Positions 18,409-30,506 of a DNA stretch of 57,765 nt are shown here, piece after piece. Numbering within the stretch: the stretch's first letter is position 1; the number at the start of each line of letters is the position of its first letter. This DNA is from Enterovibrio gelatinilyticus. Its GTDB lineage: Bacteria; Pseudomonadota; Gammaproteobacteria; Enterobacterales; Vibrionaceae. The position numbers and the translations under genes are program-made. The stretch covers positions 1-57,765 of the forward strand of contig NZ_JAJUBC010000036.1 in the NCBI RefSeq assembly GCF_028683095.1, given 5' to 3'. Under the pieces are notes generated by a model. That model saw only the letters and a program-made list of their open reading frames with translations. It was not told the origin of the DNA and did not search any database.

Positions 18409-20124
18409 ATGCGTTGGCGGGGTGTGTTAGTAGGGATCATCGTATGGTTGGGGATCATGACCTCAGCGTGGGCAAATTCACTTGAAAATGTGCGTATTTG
18501 GCCAGCACCTGATGAAACTCGCGTGGTGATGGATATGGCGAGTGAGCCTTCCTACACGTTTTTCACACTCACCAAGCCTAATCGCCTTGTGGTCGATCTT
18601 AAAGATACTTCTTTGGGCATGAAACTCCCCAAAGAGGTCAAAGACAGCAAAATCCTCACCAAGATACGCAAAAGTAATCCCGCCAAAAAAGGGGATTATC
18701 GGCTTGTGTTTGAGCTGAAAAATAAAAGCCTTCCGCGTATTTTTGCCCTTGCTCCTGGTGGTGAATATGGGCACCGTCTTGTTATCGATTTGCCACACAG
18801 CGCAAAAGCAGTTGCCGTTAAGCCTGTCGTGAAAAAACCTCAGCCGACAGAAGCACAAGCGGCACTGCCGTTTGGCACCGACGACATTATTATTGCGTTA
18901 GACCCTGGCCACGGCGGTAACGACCCCGGCGCGATTGGGCCTAGACGTAAATATGAAAAGCACGTCACCCTTTCTATCGCTCGTCGCGTGGCCAAAAAGA
19001 TAAATGCGACGCCTGGGCTTAAAGCAGTGCTCACTCGAAATGGTGATTACTTTGTTGATTTGAATAAGCGCTCCGAGATTGCTCGTAAGCATGGTGCACA
19101 CCTATTGGTGTCTATCCATGCTGATGGTTTTCATAAACCTCAGCCAAACGGCGCGTCTGTATGGGTGTTGTCTCGTCGCCGCGCCAACAGTGAAATCGGT
19201 CGTTGGATCGAAAAACACGAAGAGCAATCGAACTTGCTTGGTGGGGGAGCACTGTTAGATGACAACGAAGATGAATACCTCAGCCGTGCGGTTTTGGATC
19301 TGCAATTTAGTAATTCGCAAAAAGAAGGCTTTGACGTTGCGACCCGAATACTAAAAGAAATGGGTAAAGTCACGAAACTGCATAAATCTAGCCCAGAGCA
19401 TGCGAGCCTTGCGGTACTAAAATCGCCAGATATCCCTTCGTTGCTGGTGGAAGCAGGTTTCATTACTAACCCTAAAGAAGAAAAGTTGCTACTTAGCTCC
19501 AGCCATCAGCAAAAAATTGCCAATGCTGTATTCAAAGGGGTACTGACATATTTTGAGGACTTTCCTCCTGATGGCACTTTGATAGCTGCGCGTAAAAATG
19601 GCATTAAGCACAAAGTTACAACGGGTCAATCATTGTCGGTTATTGCGAAGAAATACGGCAGTTCTGTGTCAGCGATTAAAGCAGCGAACGGGCTTAAATC
19701 AACGTCATTACGCATTGGTCAGGTATTGACTGTGCCTGATGTGAACGTGACGGCCTTGTCATCAAAAACCTCCAACACAACATCAAGTGCTAAAGCGGTG
19801 ACGCAGACAACATCGAGAACGATAACCAAAGTTCATACCGTGGGACGTGGGGAGTTTTTGGGTAAAATTGCCACAGAATACGGCGTTACCATTGCCAGCA
19901 TTCGCAGTGCCAATAAGCTGCGATCTGATGAATTGGCGATTGGTCAAAAGTTGAAAATTGTTGGTATTAAGCCAAAGAAAAAACAGCACAAAGTGAAGCG
20001 CGGAGAGTATCTGGGTAAAATCGCCAGTAACTACGGTGTGTCGATAGACAGTATTCGCAATGCCAACAAGTTACGTTCTGATCAGCTGGCGGTTGGCCAA
20101 ACCTTGATTATTCCCGGGAGCTAA
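18409..20124 (+). CDS. amiB: N-acetylmuramoyl-L-alanine amidase AmiB with LysM repeats
   Basis: 571 residues. Signal peptide ([22 protein letters not shown]), AMIN domain (about 25-120) for septal targeting, then a zinc amidase_3 domain with [13 protein letters not shown], and Glu/His residues later ([17 protein letters not shown]). Three C-terminal LysM repeats start [34 protein letters not shown] and [17 protein letters not shown]. It splits septal murein at division. Three LysMs is more than E. coli AmiB, which has one or none depending on annotation, but is common in Vibrio. Ends two bases before mutL. Confidence 0.95.
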   Translation: MRWRGVLVGIIVWLGIMTSAWANSLENVRIWPAPDETRVVMDMASEPSYTFFTLTKPNRLVVDLKDTSLGMKLPKEVKDSKILTKIRKSNPAKKGDYRLVFELKNKSLPRIFALAPGGEYGHRLVIDLPHSAKAVAVKPVVKKPQPTEAQAALPFGTDDIIIALDPGHGGNDPGAIGPRRKYEKHVTLSIARRVAKKINATPGLKAVLTRNGDYFVDLNKRSEIARKHGAHLLVSIHADGFHKPQPNGASVWVLSRRRANSEIGRWIEKHEEQSNLLGGGALLDDNEDEYLSRAVLDLQFSNSQKEGFDVATRILKEMGKVTKLHKSSPEHASLAVLKSPDIPSLLVEAGFITNPKEEKLLLSSSHQQKIANAVFKGVLTYFEDFPPDGTLIAARKNGIKHKVTTGQSLSVIAKKYGSSVSAIKAANGLKSTSLRIGQVLTVPDVNVTALSSKTSNTTSSAKAVTQTTSRTITKVHTVGRGEFLGKIATEYGVTIASIRSANKLRSDELAIGQKLKIVGIKPKKKQHKVKRGEYLGKIASNYGVSIDSIRNANKLRSDQLAVGQTLIIPGS

Positions 20125-20126
20125 TC

Positions 20127-22181
20127 ATGGCAATTCAGATATTACCTGCTCGTCTGGCTAACCAGATTGCAGCGGGCGAAGTTGTTGAGCGGCCTGCTTC
20201 TGTGGTGAAAGAGCTTGTTGAAAATAGTATTGATGCAGGCGCTACCCGTATTGATGTGGATATCGAGAAAGGTGGTAGCAAGCTCATCCGTATCCGTGAC
20301 AACGGTTCGGGTATCAACAAGGACGAGCTAGAGTTAGCGCTTAGTCGCCATGCAACGTCAAAAATCACCTGTCTAGACGATCTTGAAGCCATTATCAGCC
20401 TTGGTTTTCGTGGAGAGGCGCTGGCCAGTATTAGCTCGGTGTCTCGCTTGACGCTGACATCTCGCACACAAGCGCAAACGGAGGCGTGGTCAGCTTATGC
20501 TGAAGGGCGAGATATGGCGGTTCAGCTAAAACCTGCCGCGCATCCGGTTGGCTCCACGGTTGAGGTCGTTGACCTGTTTTTCAACACGCCAGCTCGCCGT
20601 AAATTTCTTCGCACCGATAAAACCGAATTTGGTCATATTGATGAGTTGCTTAAACGCATTGCGTTGAGTCGTTTTGATGTGGCGATCACGCTGAGACATA
20701 ACGGCACTGTGGTTCGCCAATATCGAGCTGCAGACAATGACAGTCAGCGTGAACGTCGCCTTGCTGCGGTATGTGGCAGCGCGTTTGTGAAGACTGCCGT
20801 AGAGGTAAGTCTTGAGCATCAGGGCTTAACGTTACGTGGGTGGATTTGCACCCCTGAAGGTGCGCGCGCTCAAAATGATATTCAGCATTGTTTTGTGAAT
20901 CAACGCATGATGAAGGACAAGCTCATCAATCATGCGATTCGACAAGGCTACGAAGCATCGCTGCGTCCTGATCAGTTTGCAGCCTATGTGCTCTATATCG
21001 ACATTGACCCGCATCAAGTCGACGTCAACGTGCACCCTGCTAAACATGAAGTGCGTTTTCACCAAGCACGATTAGTCCATGACTTCATCTACCAAGCCGT
21101 CGCTGATGCGCTGATGCAGGTAGCTGCAGAGCAAGCACCAGAGATGGTATCTGCGTCCACATTCGCAAGTGAACATGACGCGACGCCAGATCAAGCTGAC
21201 GTGGCATCTTCTCCAAGCATCGCTGATAACTCAAGTGCATCGCATTTTGGAGCATCAACGGTTGAGCCTCGCGGGCATGCATCGTCGAGATCGCCTAGTG
21301 CGCATTCAGCTGCCTCAGACTACTCAGAGTCTTCAGCGACAGCATGGCGACCACAACCTGAAACGGCAGGTAAAAGTCGCGAGCAATATTCATCAAACTA
21401 TGAATCAACAGGGCGTGCCTCTTCGCGTGGTGCTAGTACAGCCTCCTTTGGTGAGACACCTCCATCTCAACGCGAGCAGCGGGTATATAAAGAACTGATG
21501 ACAACGCCCGTTGTGCCCGCTAATACCGTGGCGGAAGCCCCGAAAGCTTTTTCAACGACACCGGTGACGACCACATCGAACACGGCAACGCCTATTTCCG
21601 TGGGACATGTCGACAAAGGGCTCGGCAAGGCATTGGCTGTGGTTTCATCGAAGTATTTGCTACTGCAACGCTTTGACGGGTTTGCATTATTAGATTTGGA
21701 TACAGCGGCTTACTTAGCGGTGCTAGGTCAGATGAGAGCAGCATCTTCTGAAGGGTTGAGAGCCCAGCCGTTGCTGATCCCGCAGGCATTACCTGCATCA
21801 GCCGAAGAAATTGCATTGTTGGCACAGTATGATGATTTGCTCCAACAGTTTGGTATCGTGATACGCAAAAAATCAGCCTCGCAAGTCATGGTCATGGCTG
21901 TCTGTCAGGCGTTGCGTAAGCACAACTTACAGCACTTCGTTCCTGCACTTTTGGCTGTTCTAGCAAATAACGAGGATCAAGCCCCGATTTCCTTGGGGCA
22001 ACTTGCCGATTGGCTCGCTACGCAAGCGACGCAAAAAACAGACGCCTATGGGTTGTCACAAGCGATTACACTGATCACTGACTTAGAACACTGTTGGCAG
22101 GATAAGCTAGCAGGGTATTTTTCAACGTTGTTGCGTCCGGTTGACGTGGCAGCGGCAATAGAAGCATTCAAACATGACTAA
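20127..22181 (+). CDS. mutL: DNA mismatch repair protein MutL
   Basis: 684 residues. N-terminal GHKL ATPase with [11 protein letters not shown] (motif I), IRDNGSGI (motif II) and [10 protein letters not shown] (motif III). A long Ser/Ala/Thr-rich linker spans about residues 340-490, followed by the C-terminal dimerisation domain. No DQHAxxExxxxE endonuclease motif is present, as expected for a MutH-type system. The stop overlaps miaA by eight bases. Confidence 0.96.
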   Translation: MAIQILPARLANQIAAGEVVERPASVVKELVENSIDAGATRIDVDIEKGGSKLIRIRDNGSGINKDELELALSRHATSKITCLDDLEAIISLGFRGEALASISSVSRLTLTSRTQAQTEAWSAYAEGRDMAVQLKPAAHPVGSTVEVVDLFFNTPARRKFLRTDKTEFGHIDELLKRIALSRFDVAITLRHNGTVVRQYRAADNDSQRERRLAAVCGSAFVKTAVEVSLEHQGLTLRGWICTPEGARAQNDIQHCFVNQRMMKDKLINHAIRQGYEASLRPDQFAAYVLYIDIDPHQVDVNVHPAKHEVRFHQARLVHDFIYQAVADALMQVAAEQAPEMVSASTFASEHDATPDQADVASSPSIADNSSASHFGASTVEPRGHASSRSPSAHSAASDYSESSATAWRPQPETAGKSREQYSSNYESTGRASSRGASTASFGETPPSQREQRVYKELMTTPVVPANTVAEAPKAFSTTPVTTTSNTATPISVGHVDKGLGKALAVVSSKYLLLQRFDGFALLDLDTAAYLAVLGQMRAASSEGLRAQPLLIPQALPASAEEIALLAQYDDLLQQFGIVIRKKSASQVMVMAVCQALRKHNLQHFVPALLAVLANNEDQAPISLGQLADWLATQATQKTDAYGLSQAITLITDLEHCWQDKLAGYFSTLLRPVDVAAAIEAFKHD

Positions 22182-23100
22182 CGCTTTGCCCAAGGCAATC
22201 TTTTTAATGGGTCCGACTGCATCGGGCAAAACAGCGCTAGCGATTGCGCTGAGGCAACAATTCCCCGTCGATATTATTAGTGTCGATAGCGCTCTCATTT
22301 ACCGCGATATGAATATTGGTACGGCAAAGCCGGATGGACAAGAACTCGCGCTAGCACCACACCGATTGATTGATATTCGCGATCCATCAGAAGCTTACTC
22401 AGCTGCAGATTTTCGTGAAGATGCTCTGAAGGAAATGGCGGATATTGTCGCAAAAGGGAGAATTCCGCTTTTAGTTGGTGGTACGATGCTCTACTTCAAA
22501 GCATTATTGGAAGGTTTGTCACCTTTGCCCCCTGCGGATCAATTGATCCGAGCTACTATTGAGCAGGAAGCGCAAACACGAGGTTGGCAGTCGCTACATG
22601 ATGAGCTGTGCCGTATAGATCCTGTCGCAGGAGCGAGGATTCATCCGAATGATCCTCAGCGATTGTCGAGAGCGCTGGAAGTTTTTCGTATTTCGGGTAA
22701 AACTCTCACTGAGTTGACCGAAACCAAAGGTGAACCATTGCCATATGAGGTTCACCAGTTTGCTATAGCCCCTAAGGAAAGGGGAGACCTGCATCGCCGA
22801 ATTGAGTTACGTTTCCAAATGATGATGGAAGCGGGCTTCGAAGAGGAGGTTCGTGCGTTGTATGAGCGTGGTGATCTGAATCCAGATCTACCGTCGATCA
22901 GATGCGTAGGGTATCGACAGATGTGGGATTATTTGGCGGGTAGCTGCTCTATTGATGATGCAGTTTATCGCGGTGTGTGTGCCACCCGTCAGTTAGCCAA
23001 GCGTCAAATCACCTGGCTTCGTAGCTGGGATAATTTGACATGGCTTGATAGCGACGACGTGCCGTTATCGTTACAAACAGTCACAAAGTGTTTAACCTGA
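22174..23100 (+). CDS. miaA: tRNA dimethylallyltransferase MiaA
   Basis: 308 residues; transfers the dimethylallyl group to A37 of UNN-decoding tRNAs. P-loop GPTASGKTA at residues 12-20, then [16 protein letters not shown] and the [11 protein letters not shown] substrate motif near the C-terminus. Its ATG lies inside the mutL end, so translation is coupled. Confidence 0.96.
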   Translation: MTNALPKAIFLMGPTASGKTALAIALRQQFPVDIISVDSALIYRDMNIGTAKPDGQELALAPHRLIDIRDPSEAYSAADFREDALKEMADIVAKGRIPLLVGGTMLYFKALLEGLSPLPPADQLIRATIEQEAQTRGWQSLHDELCRIDPVAGARIHPNDPQRLSRALEVFRISGKTLTELTETKGEPLPYEVHQFAIAPKERGDLHRRIELRFQMMMEAGFEEEVRALYERGDLNPDLPSIRCVGYRQMWDYLAGSCSIDDAVYRGVCATRQLAKRQITWLRSWDNLTWLDSDDVPLSLQTVTKCLT

Positions 23101-23183
23101 TCACAGATTGAGCAGGGTATACTGGGATTGTTGTCAGCGGCGTTGTTGATCTTTTTGTTGCTAATACAACTACAAACCAATAA

Positions 23184-23468
<285 letters not shown>

Positions 23469-23494
23469 CAATCCTTTGGTAAGGAGTTGATCGC

Positions 23495-24787
23495 TTGTTT
23501 GACCGTTATGAAGCCGGTGAACAGGCTGTTTTAGTTCATATCAACTTTACTCAACAAGGTGAATGGGAAGATCTCAGCGAACTCGAATTGCTGGTATCGT
23601 CAGCGGGGGTGACGCGGTTGCAGACAATTACTGGCAGCCGTCAATCTCCGCATTCCAAATACTTCGTTGGTGAAGGCAAAGCCCTCGAAATCGCAGATGC
23701 AGTCCGGATGACCGGTGCGGAAATCGTGATATTCAACCATGCATTATCACCTGCGCAGGAACGAAACCTCGAGCGATTAATCCAATGTCGTGTGCTTGAT
23801 CGCACTGGCCTCATTCTCGATATCTTTGCACAACGTGCTCGTACCCACGAAGGTAAGCTGCAAGTAGAACTTGCGCAGCTTCGTCACCTGTCAACTCGAC
23901 TCATTCGCGGCTGGACGCACCTAGAGCGCCAAAAAGGCGGTATTGGTTTGCGTGGGCCAGGTGAAAGTCAGTTAGAGACTGACCGTCGTTTGCTACGTGA
24001 TCGTGTCAAAGCTATTTTGCGTAGACTTGAGAAGGTGGCCAAGCAGCGAGAACAGGGTCGACGTGCGAGAAATCGTGCGGAAGTGCCAACGGTATCGCTA
24101 GTGGGGTATACCAATGCGGGTAAATCGACATTGTTTAACCGCATCACGGAAGCGGGTGTGTATGCAGCCGATCAGCTGTTTGCCACGCTCGATCCAACAT
24201 TGCGGAAGATTGAGGTTGATGATGTTGGTGACGTTATTTTGGCCGATACGGTTGGGTTTATTCGTCACCTCCCCCATGATCTAGTTGCGGCTTTTAAAGC
24301 AACGTTGAAAGAGACGCAAGAAGCGACGTTGTTGCTTCACGTCATTGATGCGAGTGATGAGCGCTTCCGGGAGAACATTGATGCTGTCAATGAAGTACTG
24401 GAAGAGATCGATGCGAATGAAGTGCCTACCTTGTTGGTGATGAACAAAATCGACAACATGGAAGACGCATTGCCGCGTATCGAGCGTGATGAAGAAGGTA
24501 TCCCACGTGTTGTTTGGGTATCCGCTCTTGCAGATCGGGGTATAGATCTTCTTTTTGAGGCGCTGACCGAAAGGCTGTCGGGGACTATGGTAAGCTATCG
24601 CTTACGTATTCCACCTGCGGCGATTGGCAGAATGCACAGTAAATTCTGTCGCTTGCGTTGTATTTTGCATGAAGAATACGATCAAGACGGACATTTACTG
24701 ATTGATGTGCGCTTACCTCAAGCCGATTGGCTAAGGTTAAGAAAACGGGAAGGCAATGAGTTAGACGATTTCATCGTCATTGACTGA
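23495..24787 (+). CDS. hflX: Ribosome-splitting GTPase HflX
   Basis: 430 residues. N-terminal HflX domain, linker with GIGLRGPGESQLETDRR, then a G domain: G1 GYTNAGKST, G3 DTVGF, G4 NKID. The frame starts with a TTG codon at 23495; an AAGGAG motif eight bases upstream and the family N-terminus (MFDRYEAGEQAVLVHI) support it. Rescues stalled ribosomes in stress. Confidence 0.95.
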   Translation: MFDRYEAGEQAVLVHINFTQQGEWEDLSELELLVSSAGVTRLQTITGSRQSPHSKYFVGEGKALEIADAVRMTGAEIVIFNHALSPAQERNLERLIQCRVLDRTGLILDIFAQRARTHEGKLQVELAQLRHLSTRLIRGWTHLERQKGGIGLRGPGESQLETDRRLLRDRVKAILRRLEKVAKQREQGRRARNRAEVPTVSLVGYTNAGKSTLFNRITEAGVYAADQLFATLDPTLRKIEVDDVGDVILADTVGFIRHLPHDLVAAFKATLKETQEATLLLHVIDASDERFRENIDAVNEVLEEIDANEVPTLLVMNKIDNMEDALPRIERDEEGIPRVVWVSALADRGIDLLFEALTERLSGTMVSYRLRIPPAAIGRMHSKFCRLRCILHEEYDQDGHLLIDVRLPQADWLRLRKREGNELDDFIVID

Positions 24788-24836
24788 TTGTTACAGTATA
24801 AAAACTATCGTCATATCATATTGATGGAGTGCTCTA

Positions 24837-25997
24837 ATGGCGTGGAATGAGCCAGGAAATAATGGCGGTCAGGACAAAGATCCGTGGGGTAATCGCGGAG
24901 GTCGTGACCAAGGACCGCCGGACCTTGATGAGGTCTTCGGTAAACTAAGCCGCAAACTGAATGGTTTGTTGGGTGGCGGTAAAGGCAAAGGACCATCTTT
25001 TGGCAGCAGTGCTGCTGGTTTGGGCGTCATCGCCGTTGTGGGTGTGGTTATTTGGGGCGCGACAGGTTTTTACACTATTGGTGAAGCCGAGCGTGGTGTT
25101 GTTTTGCGTTTCGGTGAATACGACCGCATTGTGCAACCCGGTTTGAACTGGAAACCAAATTTCATTGATGACGTTACTACCGTCAATGTTCAAGCGATTC
25201 GCTCTTTGCGTAGTTCAGGCGAAATGCTGACCAAAGACGAAAACGTGGTGAGCGTAGATATGGATGTTCAGTATCGTGTTGCTGATCCAGAGAAATATCT
25301 ATACGCAGTGACCAATGCTGATGACAGCCTACGCCAAGCAACAGATTCTGCACTGCGTGCAGTTATCGGTGATGCGGTGATGGATGACATTCTGACCACG
25401 GGTCGTCAAGAAATTCGTACGAAAACTCAGACGGAAATTAACCGTATTATCGATCGCTACGACATGGGTATCTTGGTTGTTGATGTGAACTTACAAGGTG
25501 CGCGAGCACCGGAACAAGTTCAGGATGCATTCGATGATGCAATCAAAGCGCGAGAAGATGAAGAACGCTACATCAAAGAAGCAGAAGCTTACAGTAATGA
25601 CATTTTGCCAAAGGCAACCGGTCGTGCTGAGCGTCTGAAGAAAGAAGCGTTGGGTTATCGTGAGAAAACCGTCAATGAAGCTGAAGGTGACGTGGCGCAG
25701 TTTGAAAAGCTGCTTCCTGAATATCAGGCTGCACCTGAAGTGACGCGTAATCGCCTCTATCTGGAAACCATGGAACAAGTCTATGGTAACACCAGTAAGG
25801 TACTGATCGATTCACAAGCAGGCGGTGGCAACTTGTTGTACTTACCTCTTGATAAGCTGATGAATCAATCTAAGTCATCGGGTGCTGTTTCTGATAACAA
25901 CGCGATGGATTACGGTATTGAATTGGAAACCTCTGGTACGACGGCGCCAGCGACTCAAAACTCTCGTCAATCGACAACGCGTCAGGGGAGATACTAA
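24837..25997 (+). CDS. hflK: FtsH modulator HflK
   Basis: 386 residues. Gly/Asp-rich cytoplasmic N-terminus (NNGGQDKDPWGNRGG), one membrane helix near residues 60-80, then a periplasmic SPFH/band-7 domain and a coiled region. With HflC it forms a cage around FtsH and limits degradation of membrane proteins. Two bases before hflC. Confidence 0.95.
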   Translation: MAWNEPGNNGGQDKDPWGNRGGRDQGPPDLDEVFGKLSRKLNGLLGGGKGKGPSFGSSAAGLGVIAVVGVVIWGATGFYTIGEAERGVVLRFGEYDRIVQPGLNWKPNFIDDVTTVNVQAIRSLRSSGEMLTKDENVVSVDMDVQYRVADPEKYLYAVTNADDSLRQATDSALRAVIGDAVMDDILTTGRQEIRTKTQTEINRIIDRYDMGILVVDVNLQGARAPEQVQDAFDDAIKAREDEERYIKEAEAYSNDILPKATGRAERLKKEALGYREKTVNEAEGDVAQFEKLLPEYQAAPEVTRNRLYLETMEQVYGNTSKVLIDSQAGGGNLLYLPLDKLMNQSKSSGAVSDNNAMDYGIELETSGTTAPATQNSRQSTTRQGRY

Positions 25998-25999
25998 TT

Positions 26000-26887
26000 A
26001 TGCGTAAATTGTTAATCCCTCTGATTATTGCTTCGCTCGTTGGCGGCTTGATGTCAGTGTTTGTGGTTGATGAAGGCGAACGAGGCATTGTGCTGCGTTT
26101 TGGTCGAATTTTGAAAGCTGATGATGACCAGGCGAAAATTTACCCGCCAGGTCTGCAGTTCAAAGTTCCGTTTTTTGACCGTGTACAGATCTTGGATGCG
26201 CGTATTCAAACTATGGACGACCAGTCTGATCGCTTTGTAACGTCTGAGAAAAAAGACGTGATCATCGACTCTTACGTTAAGTGGCGTATTCAAGATTTCG
26301 GTCAGTACTACCTGTCTACAGGTGGTGGTAACCGTTTGACTGCAGAAGCGCTATTGCAACGTAAAGTGTCTGATGGCCTTCGCGCAGAAATCGGTTCTAA
26401 GACCATTAAAGAGATTGTCTCTGAGAAGCGCGAGCAAGTGATGGCAGACGTTCTGGACGAAGTTCAAGCCAGTGCTAACGATATCGGCATTGAAGTCATT
26501 GACCTTCGTATCAAGAAAATCAACCTGCCAGACAAGATCAGTGAATCAATCTACGCGCGTATGCGTGCAGAGCGTGAAACCGTAGCTCGTCGTCATCGTT
26601 CTCAAGGTCGTGAGAAAGCGGAAGTTATCCGTGCTCAATCTGAACTTGAAGTGGCGACCATTCTTGCTGAAGCAGAAAAAACGGCCCGTGTAACACGTGG
26701 TGAAGCAGACGCAGAAGTGGCGAACATTTATGCAGGCACGTTCAATAAAGAGCCTGAGTTCTATAACTTCTTACGTTCTTTGCAAGCCTATGAGAAGAGC
26801 TTTAGCAACAAGGGAGACATCCTTGTGGTTGACCCGAGCAGCGAGTTCTTCCAGTACATGAAAGAGCCAAACGTTAATCTGAATTAA
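26000..26887 (+). CDS. hflC: FtsH modulator HflC
   Basis: 295 residues. N-terminal membrane helix (LLIPLIIASLVGGLMSVFVV), SPFH/band-7 domain starting VDEGERGIVLRFG, and the alpha-helical region RAERETVARRHRSQGREKAEV typical of HflC. Partner of HflK. Confidence 0.95.
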   Translation: MRKLLIPLIIASLVGGLMSVFVVDEGERGIVLRFGRILKADDDQAKIYPPGLQFKVPFFDRVQILDARIQTMDDQSDRFVTSEKKDVIIDSYVKWRIQDFGQYYLSTGGGNRLTAEALLQRKVSDGLRAEIGSKTIKEIVSEKREQVMADVLDEVQASANDIGIEVIDLRIKKINLPDKISESIYARMRAERETVARRHRSQGREKAEVIRAQSELEVATILAEAEKTARVTRGEADAEVANIYAGTFNKEPEFYNFLRSLQAYEKSFSNKGDILVVDPSSEFFQYMKEPNVNLN

Positions 26888-26909
26888 TGTGGCGTAAATC
26901 GTAAAAATG

Positions 26910-26943
26910 AAAAGACAAGGCATCGTGCCTTGTCTTTTTTTTT
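26910..26943 (+). terminator. Terminator of hflKC
   Basis: Thirteen-base perfect stem AAAAGACAAGGCA / TGCCTTGTCTTTT with loop TCG, then a run of T. One of the strongest intrinsic terminators in the window. Confidence 0.95.
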
Positions 26944-26963
26944 CCTGATCGCAGAGGTGTCTT

Positions 26964-27158
26964 GTGGGAAAAGAATTGCTACTGGCTATCGGTTTGGTGC
27001 TGATTGTTGAAGGTTTCGGCCCGATGATCGTTCCCAAGAAGTGGCGAAATATGGTCAATGAAATGAGTCAATTACCGGATGCGACGCTGCGTCGTATTGG
27101 TGGATGTTTAGTGGTGGCTGGAATTGTCATCGCATATATGATGTGGCCGTCTAAGTAA
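26964..27158 (+). CDS. DUF2065 family inner-membrane protein YjeT
   Basis: 64 residues with two hydrophobic helices (ELLLAIGLVLIVEGFGPMIVP and CLVVAGIVIAYMMWP), the DUF2065 pattern, also found next to hflC in E. coli. It starts with GTG at 26964 with AGAGG about eight bases upstream. Function is unknown. Confidence 0.88.
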   Translation: MGKELLLAIGLVLIVEGFGPMIVPKKWRNMVNEMSQLPDATLRRIGGCLVVAGIVIAYMMWPSK

Positions 27159-27241
27159 ATGAACACAGCAAAAAACTGTGACAGCCTGATTAACATGTTC
27201 GGGACGACGGTTAAAAAATGACTGCAACGTTTAAATGAAGG

Positions 27242-27250
27242 TGCTAGAAT
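27242..27250 (+). promoter_or_regulatory. Extended -10 of the purA promoter
   Basis: TGCTAGAAT, a TGn-extended -10 element, 31 bases before the purA start and after the YjeT gene. No clear -35 is needed with an extended -10. No PurR operator was recognised. Confidence 0.45.
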
Positions 27251-27271
27251 CCCGTTTTAATCAGCAACTGA

Positions 27272-28597
<1,326 letters not shown>

Positions 28598-28610
28598 TCG
28601 CTTCGATATT

Positions 28611-28643
28611 GAAAAAAACCAGCCCATGTGGCTGGTTTTTTTT
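28611..28643 (+). terminator. Terminator of purA
   Basis: Stem AACCAGCC / GGCTGGTT with loop CATGT followed by nine T residues. Confidence 0.92.
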
Positions 28644-28703
28644 TGTTCAAATCCCCCTATACTAGGAAGACTAGGCATCGGAAAATTTTCGCCGGAAAAA
28701 GAG

Positions 28704-28730
28704 TAAAGTTAGGAAAGAGCTTGCCGATAT
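28704..28730 (+). promoter_or_regulatory. Flagellar sigma-28 (FliA) promoter of motX
   Basis: TAAAGTTA, 11-base spacer, GCCGATAT. The consensus is TAAAGTTT-N11-GCCGATAA, so only one base differs in each box and the spacing is exact. It lies 56 bases before motX. Confidence 0.88.
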
Positions 28731-28786
28731 AAGTTAGGCAAGAGATACCGTTTCTTAACCAAATCACACCGTTTAAGTGGGAATGC

Positions 28787-29407
28787 ATGAAACTGCGAAC
28801 CTTATTTATATCTATCATGTTGGCAAGCTCAGCGGCAAAAGCAGAACTTGGGCCAGCACTGCCTGTATATGAAGAAGCGCAGTTGATCCGCCTGTTTGAA
28901 ACCAACAGCCACTTAAAGAAAGTAAAAGCTGATGAGTGTCAGCTTTTACAAGATATTGAAGCCCGTGCTATTCGTGTTGAGTTGCCCTCCTACCAATTCC
29001 TTTATGGCGATATGCTTGCTTGGGGCGTCTGTGTTGACAGAGATGTCGAGCAAGGCGTGTTCTACATGCAGCTAGCGGCGCAGCAGGGTCTGCCTGCAGC
29101 GTTGGAACAATTAGGGCGTTACTACTCATTGGGCACATTAGTGCAGCAGGATAGAGAGCGTGCGATACCTTACCTTCGCGAGGCAGCCTCACTGGGAAAC
29201 ATGCGCGCGAGGCTCCAGCTTGCTGAATTGCTGGTAGCAGATTATGGCAGCCCTCTAGACTATGAAGATGCCTACCGTTGGCTGTATCACACCATCACCG
29301 CCGATAAATCAACGCATAGAAAAGTCGCGATGCTACGTCAGGCTCTAGAAGACAAAATGCCACGTAACGTCATTGCTCGTGCCAAGCGACGAGATACGTA
29401 CTGGTAA
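28787..29407 (+). CDS. motX: Sodium-driven flagellar motor protein MotX
   Basis: 206 residues. Signal peptide (MKLRTLFISIMLASSAAKA), then the MotX-specific N-terminal part (PVYEEAQLIRLFETNSHL) and Sel1-like repeats (QGLPAALEQLGRYYS, LGNMRARLQLAELL, YEDAYRWLY). MotX with MotY forms the T ring that holds PomAB stators at the polar flagellar motor. Position behind purA and the sigma-28 promoter both fit. Cysteines in DECQLLQ and GVCVDRD are those kept in the family. Confidence 0.93.
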   Translation: MKLRTLFISIMLASSAAKAELGPALPVYEEAQLIRLFETNSHLKKVKADECQLLQDIEARAIRVELPSYQFLYGDMLAWGVCVDRDVEQGVFYMQLAAQQGLPAALEQLGRYYSLGTLVQQDRERAIPYLREAASLGNMRARLQLAELLVADYGSPLDYEDAYRWLYHTITADKSTHRKVAMLRQALEDKMPRNVIARAKRRDTYW

Positions 29408-29410
29408 GTC

Positions 29411-30466
29411 TTAGTAATTATAAGCTAATGAAAAGGCAATGTGAGTCATTTTATCTAGAGCAATATCATCAGCTTGTACTCCTATAATGAAGGCTTGATA
29501 AAAATATTGAATACCTAGCGCCTGTGTTGTTGGGTAAACGGTTGCCTCAAACCCTGTGGCCTGCATCCTATACCCCGCTCCAATAAACGGTAATACCTCG
29601 TCAAAGTGATACCTTGACCCAGCTAAAACGGAGAACGATGAGTTAAGTTGATAGCTCATTTTTAGAAAACCAGATGGTTTGAGTTTTTGATCGTATGAGG
29701 TATAAATTTGCTTCCCGCTAAAGGCTGGATTCCACTCAACATATCCATTTTCATCATACGTTTTGTTCCCCGACTGTCCGTTAGCGTTAGTGTAAGGGGC
29801 TTTTTCCCAATACAGATGGCCAAATAGATCTCTTACCCAAAGCTTTAGAAGTAAAGCATCACTAAATGTATACTCGAGGGCGATATCGATACTCCAGCCT
29901 TTAGCTTCTGGCGCTTCTACATCCCATTCGAAAATTGGATCTGTGTATGCGTAATAATCAAAATGTGCTTGAAAGTCATAGTCCTTCTCTCCTACAGCTG
30001 TCGCAGAACCCGAAATGTTCGCATCCATCAGGTGTGAAGCTTTGAGCAATGACCCGCCAACCTCCAGAGAAAAGTCCTCACGCGTTAGTAAATAACTTGC
30101 ACGCAACCCCGTCGCAATAAAACCATATGCTTCAAAGTCGAGTTGATATTTTCTACCAATATCTAAGTCCTCTTTATTAATTAACTTTCCAGCAAATTCT
30201 GATGTGTCATTGGAAAATGAACCCCCATACTCTGAACGGGCAATGAAACCAAGCTTGAAAGCGTTGTATCGATATCCTAGTTCATTCCAACTACTGGCGT
30301 AGAGACGTTCACCTGTCGTGTATGCACCCTCAAAATCATTGAGCATGACAGGGAGAGAAAAGGAATCTGAACGAACAAAATTGTCACTTAGAAAGTAAAA
30401 ACCAGTGCTAGCACTGGTTTTTGCGGAGAATAAGAAACAAGCGACTACTATAGAAATCCATTTCAT
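29411..30466 (-). CDS. Unrecognised exported outer-membrane beta-barrel-like protein
   Basis: 351 residues from the ATG at 30466, where a signal peptide begins (MKWISIVVACFLFSAKTSAS). The frame is also open to a TTG at 30496, but the GAGG there is only two bases from that codon. The mature part alternates aromatic and polar residues (FDYYAYTD, SWNELGYRYNAFKLGF) and ends with SLAYNY, terminal Tyr, typical of outer-membrane barrels. I recognise no family. It directly follows the lipoprotein gene, so the two are likely an operon acting at the outer membrane. Confidence 0.75.
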   Translation of the reverse strand: MKWISIVVACFLFSAKTSASTGFYFLSDNFVRSDSFSLPVMLNDFEGAYTTGERLYASSWNELGYRYNAFKLGFIARSEYGGSFSNDTSEFAGKLINKEDLDIGRKYQLDFEAYGFIATGLRASYLLTREDFSLEVGGSLLKASHLMDANISGSATAVGEKDYDFQAHFDYYAYTDPIFEWDVEAPEAKGWSIDIALEYTFSDALLLKLWVRDLFGHLYWEKAPYTNANGQSGNKTYDENGYVEWNPAFSGKQIYTSYDQKLKPSGFLKMSYQLNSSFSVLAGSRYHFDEVLPFIGAGYRMQATGFEATVYPTTQALGIQYFYQAFIIGVQADDIALDKMTHIAFSLAYNY

Positions 30467-30506
30467 ATCAGTAAAATGGGCACTACCTGTGCCCAATCCT
30501 CGTAAA

